A DNA stretch of 36,678 bases from Xanthobacteraceae bacterium (GTDB lineage: Bacteria > Pseudomonadota > Alphaproteobacteria > Rhizobiales > Xanthobacteraceae). The position numbers were made by a program, and so were the translations under genes. This document shows, one piece after another, positions 6,498 to 15,216 of this stretch. The notes under the pieces were generated by a model. It saw only the letters and a list, made by a program, of their open reading frames with translations, was not told the origin of the DNA and searched no databases. Where the stretch lies: positions 1 through 36,678 of the forward strand of contig JASHOR010000040.1 in the NCBI GenBank assembly GCA_030041005.1, given 5' to 3'. The first letter of the stretch is position 1, and every line of letters starts with the position of its first letter.

Positions 6498-6863
6498 ATG
6501 CCCATCACCATCTACGGCATCAAGAACTGCGAGACGATGAAGAAGGCGCGCGCCTGGCTCGACAGGAATGGCGTTCAATACGCGTTTCACGATTACAAGA
6601 GCGCCGGAATCGACCGCGAGCGGCTGGAGCGCTGGGAAAAGAAGGTCGGCTGGGAGACGCTGCTCAATCGCGCCGGCACGACGTTCCGCAAATTGCCCGA
6701 CAAGGACAAGGCCAAGCTTGATGCCGGGAAGGCGATGACGCTGATGCTCGGTCAGCCGTCGATGATCAAGCGGCCGGTGCTCGATCTCGGCGGCGGCAAA
6801 TTGCTGGTCGGCTTCTCGCCGGAGGTTTACCGCGCGGCCATGGCGGCACGCGCGTCGTTGTAA
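6498..6863 (+). CDS. ArsC/Spx-family (YffB-like) thioredoxin-fold protein
   Basis: A 121-residue protein of the arsenate reductase-like family: ITIYGIKNCETMKKARAWLDRNG at the start, then YKSAGIDRERLERW, LLNRAGTTFRKL and IKRPVLDLGGGKLLVGFSPEVY. The active-site region has one cysteine (NC-ET) and no CxxC, as in YffB-type proteins. Glutathione-linked reduction is therefore more plausible than a classical thioredoxin-linked arsenate reductase. The ATG at 6498 is preferred to a GTG at 6486 because GAGG (6488-6491) lies six bases upstream of it. The substrate is unknown. It stands alone, with no ars genes around it. Confidence 0.85.
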   Translation: MPITIYGIKNCETMKKARAWLDRNGVQYAFHDYKSAGIDRERLERWEKKVGWETLLNRAGTTFRKLPDKDKAKLDAGKAMTLMLGQPSMIKRPVLDLGGGKLLVGFSPEVYRAAMAARASL

Positions 6864-7107
6864 ACGTTCGCGGCGTCCCCGACGCGATCGCGTGCGTCGC
6901 GCGTGTGCGTTTGCTCGAAGCGTTGATGCGAGCGCGCAAGCCGCGTCAAACAGTGCGGCAAAATTTCGGCATTGTCCTTTTGTTTACAACGATTGGAATG
7001 CCTTTTTCCCGCCATCGCTGCATCACGCTTTTTCCGAAGACATGCTGCTCTCTGCAGCACGCTTTGTGGGGCCCGGCGCGTTCCGGGTGCGGGTGTGGAG
7101 AATTCAG

Positions 7108-7833
7108 ATGGCGTCGCGCAGCTTGTTCGGCGGGCTGGTGTTGGCCGCCGGTGCAATCACCTTGGTGTGTCGGGCGCAGGCGGCGGATTTGCCCACACCG
7201 CCGCCCATGGCGCCGGCGGCGCCGGTCGCCTATGCGCCGCAGATCTACAACTGGAGCGGAATCTATGTCGGCGCCCATATCGGCGGCGGCTATGGCGAAT
7301 CGTCCTGGAGCGATCCGTTCGGCGCTGCGAGCGACGACACCTTCAACGATTGGGGCTTCCTCGGCGGCGCCCAGGTCGGCGCCAATGCGCAATTCAACCG
7401 CCTGGTGCTCGGCCTGGAGGGCGACTTCAGTTGGACCAGCATCAAGAACAGCGGCACCGACTCGATCGGCGAAAGCCTCAACACCAACGTGCAGTGGACC
7501 TCGACGGTAACCGGCCGCATCGGCGCGGCGTTCAATCGTCTCTTGGTTTACGGCAAGGGCGGCCTTGCGCTGGCGCAGGACCAGAGCAGCCTGACCGATC
7601 TTGGCGGCAACGTCGCGACCGACAACCTCCTGCGCACCGGCTGGACCGTCGGCGCCGGCCTCGAATATGCGCTCGACGACAACTGGTCGGCAAAGATCGA
7701 ATACGACTATCTCGGCTTCGGTCCGCAATCGCTGAACTTCACGACCCCGCTGGAGTCGGTCAGCACCAGTGCGCGACTGGACGTTCAGGAAGTCAAGGCC
7801 GGGCTGAACTTCCGTTTCAATACCGCGCAGTGA
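7108..7833 (+). CDS. Outer-membrane beta-barrel protein, Omp25/Omp31 type
   Basis: A 241-residue protein with a clear signal peptide (GLVLAAGAITLVCRAQA, cleavage before ADLP), a proline-rich linker (PPPMAPAAPVAYAP) and then the typical NWSGIYVGAHIGGGYGES start of the eight-stranded barrel. Later strands include GFLGGAQVGANAQF, VTGRIGAAFNRLLVYGKGG, WTVGAGLEYALDDNWSAKIEYDYLGFG and VKAGLNFRF near the end. This family (Omp25/31, PF13505-like) gives abundant structural outer-membrane proteins in Rhizobiales. The ATG at 7108 has GGAG seven bases upstream; the longer frame from 6892 is not supported. The last strand ends NFRFNTAQ rather than in a terminal phenylalanine. Confidence 0.9.
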   Translation: MASRSLFGGLVLAAGAITLVCRAQAADLPTPPPMAPAAPVAYAPQIYNWSGIYVGAHIGGGYGESSWSDPFGAASDDTFNDWGFLGGAQVGANAQFNRLVLGLEGDFSWTSIKNSGTDSIGESLNTNVQWTSTVTGRIGAAFNRLLVYGKGGLALAQDQSSLTDLGGNVATDNLLRTGWTVGAGLEYALDDNWSAKIEYDYLGFGPQSLNFTTPLESVSTSARLDVQEVKAGLNFRFNTAQ

Positions 7834-7860
7834 CGATCGACTGAGCGGGATCGAATCCGC

Positions 7861-8817
7861 TCAGTTGATCCTGATTTTCGCCGCCGCGATCACCGGCTTC
7901 CAGCGGGCGATGTCGGCGTTGACGCGGGCGCGAAACTGTTCCGGCGTATCGGGTATCGGCTCCATCAATTGCGTGGCGAGTTTTTGCCGGATCGCGGGTG
8001 ACGTTATCGCCGCCCCGACCAGCGCGTTGATGCGTTTCACCATCGCCGCCGGAATGCCGGCAGGCGCGATCAGCCCCATCCAGGCATCGGCCTGCACGTC
8101 GATGCCGGATTCCTTGAGCGTCGGCACGCCGGGGAGCAGCGCCGAGCGCGCGGCCGTGGTGATCGCCAATAGCTTGATCTTGCCGCCGCCGAGCTGCGGG
8201 GTGATCGAGATGGCCGGCAGACAGACCATCTGTACGTCGTTGCGAATCAGCGCCTGCACCGCCTGCGGCGACGACGAGTAGGGGACATGCACGAGCTTCG
8301 TCCCGCTCTTGAGCGCGATCGCCTCCATCGCCAGTTGCGACAGCGAACCGGTGCCGATTGAGCCGTAATCGTACTTGCCCGGATTCTTGCGGATCAGATC
8401 GATGAGTTGCGCGACGCTCGTCACCCCGAGGCTGGCATTGACCGCCAGCGCGCTCGGCTGCGTCACCAGCATGGTGATCAGCGCAAGATCCTTGCTCGGA
8501 TCGTACGGCAGATGAGCAAACAACAGGGTATTGATGGCGAGCGGGCCGCCGATGCTGATGCCGATGGTGCCGCCGTCTGGCGCCGCCTTGGCTACCGCAT
8601 CGGTGCCGGTATTGCCGCTCGCCCCCGGCCGGTCTTCGACGATGAAGGTCTTCCCGGTCTGATGCTGCAGCCGGTCCGCGATCATCCGCGCCACGAGGTC
8701 CGGCGTCGAGCCGGCGCCGAACGGCACGACGATCCTGACCATTTTGCTCGGCCATTGCTGTGCTGCGGCAGGCAACGCCAGCAGCAGGCTGGCAACGACG
8801 ATGGCGATCCGCTTCAT
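7861..8817 (-). CDS. Bug-family (TctC) solute-binding protein
   Basis: A 318-residue periplasmic binding protein. It has a signal peptide (KRIAIVVASLLLALPAAA) followed by QWPSKMVRIVVPFGAGSTPDLVARMIADRL, the hallmark start of Bug/TctC proteins. Downstream are NTLLFAHLPYDPSKDLALI, GSIGTGSLSQLAMEAI and GVPTLKESGIDV. Members bind carboxylates such as tricarboxylates, amino acids or nicotinate derivatives. Some feed TctAB permeases, but many are orphans, as here: no TctA or TctB gene is nearby. It is divergent from the isocitrate lyase/PEP mutase-family gene across 240 bases, so a shared carboxylate-related role is possible but unproven. Confidence 0.9.
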   Translation of the reverse strand: MKRIAIVVASLLLALPAAAQQWPSKMVRIVVPFGAGSTPDLVARMIADRLQHQTGKTFIVEDRPGASGNTGTDAVAKAAPDGGTIGISIGGPLAINTLLFAHLPYDPSKDLALITMLVTQPSALAVNASLGVTSVAQLIDLIRKNPGKYDYGSIGTGSLSQLAMEAIALKSGTKLVHVPYSSSPQAVQALIRNDVQMVCLPAISITPQLGGGKIKLLAITTAARSALLPGVPTLKESGIDVQADAWMGLIAPAGIPAAMVKRINALVGAAITSPAIRQKLATQLMEPIPDTPEQFRARVNADIARWKPVIAAAKIRIN

Positions 8818-8874
8818 TTTTTTACCTCGCTCGTTCCGGGCTCGTCAGGGTCTGACGTGGCAACTTCGCCGGTG

Positions 8875-9028
8875 CAAGAATTTGCTCAAGAATTTGCTTC
8901 CGACGCGGGTTGCGATGACCGCAAGCTCGCGGTGCGGCCGGGCTCTCGCCCATTGCGGCGACGGACTATCATGCCCAAGAATAACGCCCAAGAATAATGC
9001 CCAAGAATAATGCCCAAGAATTTTGGGC
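8875..9028. repeat. Two sets of short tandem repeats and a palindrome between divergent genes
   Basis: CAAGAATTTGCT occurs twice in tandem (8875-8898). Seventy bases on, a 13-base unit GCCCAAGAATAAT is repeated four times (8973-9024) with small changes. The last copy merges into the palindrome GCCCAA-GAATT-TTGGGC (9012-9028). Both units share CAAGAAT. The array lies between the divergent Bug-type gene and the isocitrate lyase-family gene, upstream of both starts, so an operator array is possible, as is simple slippage expansion. Confidence 0.65.
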
Positions 9029-9057
9029 AAGAGCGGCATAAACAGTGGAGGCGCAGG

Positions 9058-9918
9058 GTGCGTGCGAGCGCGAAACTGAGGAATCTGCTTGCTGCCGGCC
9101 GCATCGTGGTGGCGCCGGGAGCCTATGACGGGCTGTCGGCGCGACTGGTCGCGCATGGCGGATTTCCGGCGGTTTACGCCAGCGGCGGCGCCATCGCCCG
9201 CTCGGCCGGCCTGCCCGATCTCGGCTTGATGCCGATGACCGCAATCGTCGATCGCCTGGCTTCGATGGTGGACGTGGTCGACGTGCCGGTGATTGCCGAT
9301 GCGGATACCGGCTACGGCAACGCGCTCAACGCCCAGGCCGCAGCGCGCGCGTTCGAACGCGCCGGCGTCGCCGCCTTCCATCTCGAAGACCAGACCTTTC
9401 CGAAGCGATGCGGGCACTACGACGATAAAGCCGTCGTCGCCACTGGCGAGATGGTGCAAAAGCTCCAAGCCGTTCGCGACGCCCTGCGCGACCCGGACGT
9501 CATCGTCATCGCGCGGACCGATGCGCTCGCGGTGGAGGGTTTTGCTGCCGCGATCGACCGCGCGTCGGCCTATATCGCCGCCGGTGCCGACATGATCTTC
9601 GTCGAGGCGCCGACTTCGGAAGCCGAAATCGCCGAGATCGCCAAGCGGGTGCCGGGCCTCAAGCTGATCAACATGTTCGCCGGCGGCAAGACGCCCCTCG
9701 TTCCGGTACAGCGGCTCGAGGCTCTCGGCTACCACCTCGTCATCATCCCGAGCGACACCCAGCGCGCGGCCATCAAGGCCATGCAGCGGGCGCTGGAGGC
9801 GATCGCACGCGACGGCAGCACGGCGGCGATGGCGGACGACATGGTTTCGTTCGAAGAGCGCGAGCTGCTGGTCGATACGGCCGTCTACCTCGACAGGAGC
9901 CGGCGCTACGGCTCATGA
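9058..9918 (+). CDS. Isocitrate lyase/PEP mutase-family enzyme
   Basis: A 286-residue TIM-barrel enzyme of the isocitrate lyase/phosphoenolpyruvate mutase superfamily. Motifs seen are LAAGRIVVAPGAYDGLSARL, then DADTGYGNALN (metal site, about residues 81-91), HLEDQTFPKRCGH with Cys118 in the KRCGH loop, and IARTDAL. The KRCGH cysteine is the catalytic residue of the lyases (2-methylisocitrate lyase and relatives) and is absent from true PEP mutase. Lyase or oxaloacetate decarboxylase-type chemistry on a small carboxylate is therefore likely; the exact substrate cannot be read. The GTG at 9058 was chosen because GGAGG (9047-9051) lies six bases before it; longer starts run into the tandem repeats. 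Confidence 0.85.
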   Translation: MRASAKLRNLLAAGRIVVAPGAYDGLSARLVAHGGFPAVYASGGAIARSAGLPDLGLMPMTAIVDRLASMVDVVDVPVIADADTGYGNALNAQAAARAFERAGVAAFHLEDQTFPKRCGHYDDKAVVATGEMVQKLQAVRDALRDPDVIVIARTDALAVEGFAAAIDRASAYIAAGADMIFVEAPTSEAEIAEIAKRVPGLKLINMFAGGKTPLVPVQRLEALGYHLVIIPSDTQRAAIKAMQRALEAIARDGSTAAMADDMVSFEERELLVDTAVYLDRSRRYGS

Positions 9919-10044
9919 GCGGCGTCTGATTGACAAGCCGGTGCTGCTCGCCATGATCGCAGCGGCCGATGGCCGGGCAACCGCGGCGCCGCCGTTCGGC
10001 GCAATCGCGGCGCCCGGATGTACGACGCCTGGATGTACAATGAC

Positions 10045-10644
10045 ATGGGCCTTGCCCTCGAAATCCTCGGACTGATCGTTTTCCTCGGCGCGCATGTCTT
10101 CGTCACCATGCGCGGCCGCCGCGACGCGCTGGTCAAATCAATGGGCGAATGGCCGTACAAGGGCGCATTCTCCATCGTTTCGATCATCGGCATCGTGCTG
10201 ATCGGCTACGGCTTTGCCCGGTATCGCGACGCCGGGCCGATCGCGCTCTGGCAGCCGCCGGAATGGACGCGCGAGATCGTGGTGTTCCTGATGTGGCCGG
10301 CCAGCATCTGCATCGCCGCCGCCTATCTTCCCGGAACCATCAAGCGCGTGCTCAAGCACCCGATGTTGGTTGGAGTCAAAATCTGGGCCGTTGCGCATCT
10401 TTGCGCCAACGGCGATCTCGGCGGTATCATCCTGTTCGGCTCGGTGCTGTTGTGGGCGGGCTATGACCGCTTCACTCTCAAGCATCGCGGCGATCCCGGC
10501 GCGCCTCCGATTCCGCTCGGCGGCGTGAGAAACGACGTTCTTGCCATTATCGTCGGAACGATTTTGTATCTGGCGCTCGGTTTGCTATTTCACCCTCTCG
10601 TCATTGGCTTGCCGGTGCTCGGGACGCCGGCGCTCGGTGGTTGA
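10045..10644 (+). CDS. NnrU-family membrane protein
   Basis: A polytopic inner-membrane protein of about 199 residues (208 if the first ATG at 10018 is used). It has [80 protein letters not shown] and a C-terminal helix. The HPMLVG-x-K-x-WA-x-AHL-x-ANGD pattern is the signature of NnrU, a family first linked to nitric-oxide and denitrification genes but widespread outside them. No denitrification genes are visible here. None of the three candidate ATGs has a clear ribosome-binding site, so the start is uncertain; 10045 gives the canonical MG-L-ILG-like beginning. It is followed five bases later by panB. Confidence 0.8.
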   Translation: MGLALEILGLIVFLGAHVFVTMRGRRDALVKSMGEWPYKGAFSIVSIIGIVLIGYGFARYRDAGPIALWQPPEWTREIVVFLMWPASICIAAAYLPGTIKRVLKHPMLVGVKIWAVAHLCANGDLGGIILFGSVLLWAGYDRFTLKHRGDPGAPPIPLGGVRNDVLAIIVGTILYLALGLLFHPLVIGLPVLGTPALGG

Positions 10645-10649
10645 ACAAC

Positions 10650-11477
10650 ATGTCCCTGCAGAAAGATATCCGGCGGCTGACCGCCCCCGACATTCGCGCC
10701 CGCAAGGGCGGCGACCCGCTCGTATGCCTGACGTCCTATCACGCGCATACGGCACGCATCCTCGATGCCTATTGCGACGTGCTGCTGGTCGGCGATTCGC
10801 TCGGCATGGTGATGCATGGGCTTGAGACCACCGTTCCGGTCACCCTCGACATGATGATCCTGCAGGGTCTTGCGGTCATGCGCGGATCGAAGCGCGCGCT
10901 GGTGGTGGTCGACATGCCGTTCGGTTCGTACGAGGCGTCGAAGGAACAGGCGTTCCTGTCGGCGGCGCGGGTCATGAAGGAAACCGGCTGCGGGGCGATC
11001 AAGGTCGAAGGCGGCCGGCGGATGGCGGGAACGATCGCGTTTCTGGTCGAGCGCGGCGTGCCGGTCATGGGCCACGTCGGATTGACCCCGCAGGCGATCA
11101 ACACGATCGGATCGTTTCGTGCGCAAGGCCGCGACGAGAGCGACTGGGCCCCGATCGAGGATGACGCGCGCGCGGTGGCGGACGCAGGCGCTTTTGCCGT
11201 CGTGCTCGAGGCGATCGCCGAGCCGCTTGGACGCCGCATCACCGAACAGGTCGCGATTCCGACCATCGGGATCGGCGCCAGCGTGGCCTGCGACGGGCAA
11301 ATCCTCGTGCTTGAGGACATGCTCGGGCTTTCTCCGCAGGTGCCGAAGTTCGTCAAGCGCTTCGGCGAACTCGGACCCTCGATCGAGCGAGCGGTCAAAG
11401 GCTATGCGGACGAGGTGCGGGCGCGCCGCTTCCCCGGGCCGGAACAAGTTTACCCGATGCGCAAGCCCAAGGTCTGA
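10650..11477 (+). CDS. panB: 3-methyl-2-oxobutanoate hydroxymethyltransferase
   Basis: The first enzyme of pantothenate synthesis: it transfers a hydroxymethyl group from methylene-tetrahydrofolate to 2-oxoisovalerate, giving ketopantoate. The 275-residue protein shows the family motifs in order: [64 protein letters not shown] and [21 protein letters not shown]. Length and all metal and substrate motifs are normal. The ATG at 10650 gives [20 protein letters not shown], typical of the family. panC, often adjacent, is not next to it here. The gene probably shares a transcript with the upstream NnrU-like gene, with which it nearly abuts. Confidence 0.95.
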   Translation: MSLQKDIRRLTAPDIRARKGGDPLVCLTSYHAHTARILDAYCDVLLVGDSLGMVMHGLETTVPVTLDMMILQGLAVMRGSKRALVVVDMPFGSYEASKEQAFLSAARVMKETGCGAIKVEGGRRMAGTIAFLVERGVPVMGHVGLTPQAINTIGSFRAQGRDESDWAPIEDDARAVADAGAFAVVLEAIAEPLGRRITEQVAIPTIGIGASVACDGQILVLEDMLGLSPQVPKFVKRFGELGPSIERAVKGYADEVRARRFPGPEQVYPMRKPKV

Positions 11478-11531
11478 GCCGGGCAATGGGCAGGCGGGAG
11501 CTTTGCCAATCGTCGCAGGCACATTTGCCCT

Positions 11532-11560
11532 TTGCCTTGCTCGCGCCACATCACTAATCT
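11532..11560 (+). promoter_or_regulatory. Possible promoter for the TPR-lipoprotein-der run
   Basis: TTGCCT (11532-11537), a 17-base spacer and TAATCT (11555-11560) lie in the 235-base gap after panB and before the next + strand gene. The match to the housekeeping consensus is moderate and such matches occur by chance, so this is a weak call. Confidence 0.25.
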
Positions 11561-11595
11561 AGGAATGCCGGATTAATCTAATCAATACAGGGGCT

Positions 11596-11615
11596 TCCTG
11601 GCGCAATCGCCAGGA
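11596..11615. terminator. Perfect 8-base hairpin in the panB-TPR gap
   Basis: TCCTGGCG-CAAT-CGCCAGGA is followed by TTTCCTT. The stem is perfect with a four-base loop, but the T run is broken. It may be a weak intrinsic terminator for panB, or a leader structure of the downstream operon, since the possible promoter lies before it. Confidence 0.4.
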
Positions 11616-11712
11616 TTTCCTTGACTTTAACCGGCCGTGGCCGCGTGCGCCCATTTGCCGGAGGGGCGTTCGGCACTTTGTCGTTAACTTCGGTGACGCT
11701 GGGTCAGGTTTC

Positions 11713-12366
11713 GTGGCCGATATCTTTCATGAAGTCGATGAGGAAGTCCGTCGCGAGCAGCTCGCCAAGCTGTGGAAGCGATACGGCAACCTCATCATCG
11801 CCGCATGCTTTCTCATCGTTGCCGGCGTCGGCGCCTGGCGCGGTTACGAATACTGGCAGGCCAAGAAGGCGGGCCAAGCCGGCGCGCAGTTCGAGCAGGC
11901 CGTGATATTGGCCGAGGCGGGCAAGCATCAGGAGGCGGATGCCGCCTTCGCCAAGATCGCCGCGACCGGTACCGCCGGCTATCGCGTGCTCGCGCGGCTG
12001 CGCCAGGCCGCCGACTTGGCGGAGACCGATCGCAACGCGGCGGTGAAAGCCTACGATGCTCTTGCGGCCGACAACGGCGTTGGACCGGTCATCCAGGATC
12101 TCGCGGCGGTACGCGCCGGCTTGCTTCTCGTCGACACGGATTCCTATGCCGAAATCCGCGCGCGGCTTGAGCCGCTGACGGGTCCGGACCGAACCTTTCG
12201 TTACACGGCCACCGAGCTTTTGGCGTTGTCGGCGTGGAAGAACGGCGATCTGACCGCGGCCAAGAAATGGACGGACATTTTGATGTCCGATCCGGGGACG
12301 CCGGAGGCAATGCGCGGTCGCGCCCAGATCCTAAGCGAACTCATTGCCGCGAACGGCAAAGGCTGA
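11713..12366 (+). CDS. Membrane-anchored tetratricopeptide protein (YfgM-like)
   Basis: A 217-residue protein with a short cytoplasmic N-terminus (DIFHEVDEEVRREQLAKLWKRYG), one membrane segment (LIIAACFLIVAGVGAW, about residues 26-43) and a helical-repeat periplasmic part beginning with QFEQAVILAEAGKHQEADAAFAKIA. This matches the YfgM/DUF2659-type family, which in gamma-proteobacteria attaches to the Sec translocon and periplasmic chaperones. It starts at GTG 11713 and ends five bases before the lipoprotein gene. The order TPR protein, lipoprotein, der is familiar from related bacteria, where a BamB-type gene often sits in the neighbourhood. A chaperone-like envelope role is inferred from the family. 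Confidence 0.8.
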   Translation: MADIFHEVDEEVRREQLAKLWKRYGNLIIAACFLIVAGVGAWRGYEYWQAKKAGQAGAQFEQAVILAEAGKHQEADAAFAKIAATGTAGYRVLARLRQAADLAETDRNAAVKAYDALAADNGVGPVIQDLAAVRAGLLLVDTDSYAEIRARLEPLTGPDRTFRYTATELLALSAWKNGDLTAAKKWTDILMSDPGTPEAMRGRAQILSELIAANGKG

Positions 12367-12371
12367 GCGGC

Positions 12372-13034
12372 ATGCGCACGCGCAATCTTTCGCTCATTAG
12401 ACTAGGCATGATGCTTGCCGTCGCCGCCATACTTGCCGGCTGTACCAAGAGCGGCCAGTTCGATCCGACGACGCTGCTCGACAGCGACATGTTCGACTCG
12501 AAAAAGCCGCTTCCGGGTAAACGCGAGCTGGTCTTCCCGAACGGCGTCCCAGGCGCCACCACCGGGATACCGGCGGATTTGTACAAGGGGTATCAGCCTC
12601 CTCCCGATCCGACCGCCAGCGCTGGGGCGGCCACTCCTGCCGCCGGGGCGGCTACTTCGATCGTCCCGGTTGAGGCACGGCCTGCCAAGCAGGAAGCGAA
12701 GCTGAAGCCAAGGCGAAGGCCAAAGCCGAAAGCGAAGCTGGCGCGGGCGCCGGCGCAGCCGCGGACCGAGATCAGTATCGGGCTTTCCAAGCGGTCGAAA
12801 CCAGAGGCAGGTGAGCAGTCGCAGCCCTCACAGGCGGCATGGCCGGCGCCATCGACGAACGCCGCCCAGACGCAGTCGTCCCAATCGATCTGGCCCGCAC
12901 CACCCTCGACGGTGCAGACGCAGCAGTCGCAGTCCGTTTGGCCTAACCCGCCGCCGACCGGGGGCTCCCAGCAGGCGGCGCAGCCATCACAATCCATTTG
13001 GCCCAATCCGCCGCCGACCAGCTCCACGCAGTGA
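12372..13034 (+). CDS. Proline-rich lipoprotein with tryptophan repeats
   Basis: A 220-residue lipoprotein. The signal sequence ends in the lipobox LAGC (Cys24), then TKSGQFDPTTLLDSDMFDSKKPLPGKR and VFPNGVPGATTGIPADLYKG, which I recall as conserved among Bradyrhizobium-type relatives. The middle (residues 105-125) is strongly basic with lysine and arginine next to proline. The end (residues 152-216) has four W-P-x-P repeats, with Trp157, 174, 190 and 210, spaced by glutamine and serine. The tail looks disordered and could bind peptidoglycan or a partner protein. It lies between the TPR protein and der, where many relatives carry an outer-membrane assembly lipoprotein. Function unknown. Confidence 0.75.
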   Translation: MRTRNLSLIRLGMMLAVAAILAGCTKSGQFDPTTLLDSDMFDSKKPLPGKRELVFPNGVPGATTGIPADLYKGYQPPPDPTASAGAATPAAGAATSIVPVEARPAKQEAKLKPRRRPKPKAKLARAPAQPRTEISIGLSKRSKPEAGEQSQPSQAAWPAPSTNAAQTQSSQSIWPAPPSTVQTQQSQSVWPNPPPTGGSQQAAQPSQSIWPNPPPTSSTQ

Positions 13035-13079
13035 CATGGTTTAGGTTATGTCCGTGTTCGGCTGCTGCCGGATTGCATC

Positions 13080-14447
13080 ATGTCGTTTACCATTGCCATT
13101 GTCGGCCGCCCCAACGTCGGCAAATCGACCCTGTTCAATCGACTCGTCGGCCGCCGCGTCGCGCTGGTTGATGACCTGCCGGGCGTAACCCGCGACCGGA
13201 GAGAAGGCGAGGGCAGGCTCGGCGATCTCGCCTTCAAGGTGATCGACACGGCCGGGCTGGAGCACGCCGGCGAAAAGAGCCTTTCCGCGAGAATGCAGGC
13301 GCAGACCGCCGCGGCGATAGCGCAGGCGGACGCCATGCTCTTTCTCGTCGACGCGCGCGCTGGCGTGACGCCCGCCGATCAACCGTTCGCCGACCTGATG
13401 CGCAAGTCGGGCAAGCCCGCAATTCTCGTCGCCAACAAGAGCGAAGGCCGCGCCGCCGACGCGGCGGCGCTGGAGGCATACGCGCTCGGCCTCGGCGAGC
13501 CGATCGCGATCAGCGCCGAACACGGCGAGGGTTTGGCCGACCTGTACGATGCGATACGCGCGGTGCTGCCCGCGGCTACCGAACCCGCAGCATCCGGCGA
13601 GAGCATTGCCGCAGCAGCGCAAGACAAGCCGATCCGCATCGCGGTCGTCGGGCGGCCCAATAGCGGCAAATCAACGCTGATCAATTGCCTGCTCGGCGAC
13701 CAGCGGCTGTTGACCGGTCCCGAGCCCGGCATCACGCGCGACGCGATTGCGGTCGATGTGCAATGGGGCGGCCGGCATTTTCGCGTCCACGATACCGCGG
13801 GACTGCGGCGCCGCGCGCGCATCACCGAGAAGCTGGAAAAGCTCTCGGTGGCCGATGCGCTCGACGCCGTTCGCTTTGCCGAAGTGGTGATCGTGCTGAT
13901 CGACGCGCAGACGCCATTCGAGGAGCAGGACACGCGCATCGTCGACCTGGTGGAGCGGGAAGGGCGCGCCATCGTCGTCGGCGTGAACAAGTGGGATTTG
14001 GTCAAGCCGCCGCCGGGGTGGCGCAAGCGACTGCGGGACGAGACCGACCGGCTGTTGCCGCAGATCAAGGGTGTTCCCGTCGTTGCGCTGTCGGCGCACA
14101 CCGGCGCCGGGCTCGACCGGTTGATGAAGTCGGTGTTGGAGAGTTATGCGGCGTGGAACCGGCGGGCGCCGACGGCGGCGCTCAATCGCTTCCTCGCCCA
14201 GGCGGTCGCCGCCAATCCGCCGCCGGCTGCGGCTGGCCGGCGGCCGCGGCTCGATTACATCACCCAGCCGAAGGCGCGACCGCCGACCTTCGTACTGTTT
14301 TCCGCCCGCCCGTCGGCGCTCACCGAAACGTATCGCCGCTATCTGGTCAATGCGCTGCGCGAGACTTTCGCGCTGCCGGGAACGCCGATCCGGCTTACGT
14401 TGCGCTCCAAGCCAAATCCCTACGCAAAACGAAAGCGCCGCCGATAG
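13080..14447 (+). CDS. der: Ribosome-assembly GTPase Der (EngA)
   Basis: A 455-residue protein with two tandem GTPase domains and a C-terminal KH-like domain, the layout unique to Der. The first P-loop is GRPNVGKST (residues 9-17) with DTAGLE and NKSE. The second is GRPNSGKST (about residue 190) with [11 protein letters not shown] and NKWDLV. The C-terminus ([13 protein letters not shown], then [37 protein letters not shown]) matches the KH domain. Der acts in 50S subunit maturation and is essential in most bacteria. [14 protein letters not shown] is the usual start, so 13080 is firm. It is the last gene of the + strand run begun at 11713. Confidence 0.97.
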   Translation: MSFTIAIVGRPNVGKSTLFNRLVGRRVALVDDLPGVTRDRREGEGRLGDLAFKVIDTAGLEHAGEKSLSARMQAQTAAAIAQADAMLFLVDARAGVTPADQPFADLMRKSGKPAILVANKSEGRAADAAALEAYALGLGEPIAISAEHGEGLADLYDAIRAVLPAATEPAASGESIAAAAQDKPIRIAVVGRPNSGKSTLINCLLGDQRLLTGPEPGITRDAIAVDVQWGGRHFRVHDTAGLRRRARITEKLEKLSVADALDAVRFAEVVIVLIDAQTPFEEQDTRIVDLVEREGRAIVVGVNKWDLVKPPPGWRKRLRDETDRLLPQIKGVPVVALSAHTGAGLDRLMKSVLESYAAWNRRAPTAALNRFLAQAVAANPPPAAAGRRPRLDYITQPKARPPTFVLFSARPSALTETYRRYLVNALRETFALPGTPIRLTLRSKPNPYAKRKRRR

Positions 14448-14469
14448 ACGAGGCCTTCGGCCGGCGGCT

Positions 14470-15213
14470 TCACGCCGGCTGCGGAAAATCCAAAAGTCTG
14501 CCCGCCCGATAGTCGTAGAGCTTGCCGGTTTCCGAGAAGCTCGGCAGGCAGAGCGGCACGATCGTCTCCGCCACTTGTTCCGGCGTTGGCAATGTCATCG
14601 GATCTTCGCCGGGCATCACTTGAGCACGCATGCGTGTGCGCGTCGGGCCCGGATTGAACAGGTTGACGCGCACGGACGTGGTCGTGTCGGTTTCCGCAGC
14701 ATAGGTCCGCACCAGGACGTTGAGTGCGGCCTTGGATACCGAGTAGGGGCCACTATAGGCGCGCGCATGCGTCGCGGCGCCGGAGGTCATGAAAACAACG
14801 CGGCCGGCGGAGGCGCGGCGCAACAGCGGGTCCATGGCGCGGATAAGGTGAAAATTGGCGGTGACGTTGACCGCCATGGCCTCATCCCACGCCTTGGCAT
14901 CGACATGGCCGAGCGGCGAACGCTGGCCGGCGATGGCGGCGTTGCCGATGAGCACGTCGAGCCGCTGATGGCGCTCGTCGAGCGCCGCCGCCAGTCGGTA
15001 GATCCCCGGGTAATCGCGCATGTCGAGCGGGACCAGCGTTGCCGTCGAGCCGGCGGCGCGCACCGCGTCATCAAGCTCTTCCAGCGCGCCCTGAGTGCGG
15101 CCGATGGCGACCACGTGCGCGCCGGCGCGCGCCAGCGCCACGCTGAGCGCGTAACCGATGCCGCGCGTGGCGCCGGTGACAAGCGCGATGCGGTCGCTCA
15201 GCGGTCCGGGCAT
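14470..15213 (-). CDS. Short-chain dehydrogenase/reductase
   Basis: A 247-residue NAD(P)-dependent SDR. It has the cofactor loop TGATRGIG (residues 14-21), NAAIAG, the catalytic serine in FMTSGAATHARAYSGPYSVSKAAL, and the YxxxK pair inside that stretch. Length and fold are classical. It starts three bases after the purF stop, so it is the last gene of a cvpA-purF-SDR type unit, an order familiar in this bacterial group. The substrate is unknown. It could be a fatty-acyl, sugar or quinone-type reductase; nothing here decides. Confidence 0.9.
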   Translation of the reverse strand: MPGPLSDRIALVTGATRGIGYALSVALARAGAHVVAIGRTQGALEELDDAVRAAGSTATLVPLDMRDYPGIYRLAAALDERHQRLDVLIGNAAIAGQRSPLGHVDAKAWDEAMAVNVTANFHLIRAMDPLLRRASAGRVVFMTSGAATHARAYSGPYSVSKAALNVLVRTYAAETDTTTSVRVNLFNPGPTRTRMRAQVMPGEDPMTLPTPEQVAETIVPLCLPSFSETGKLYDYRAGRLLDFPQPA

Positions 15214-15216
15214 TCC

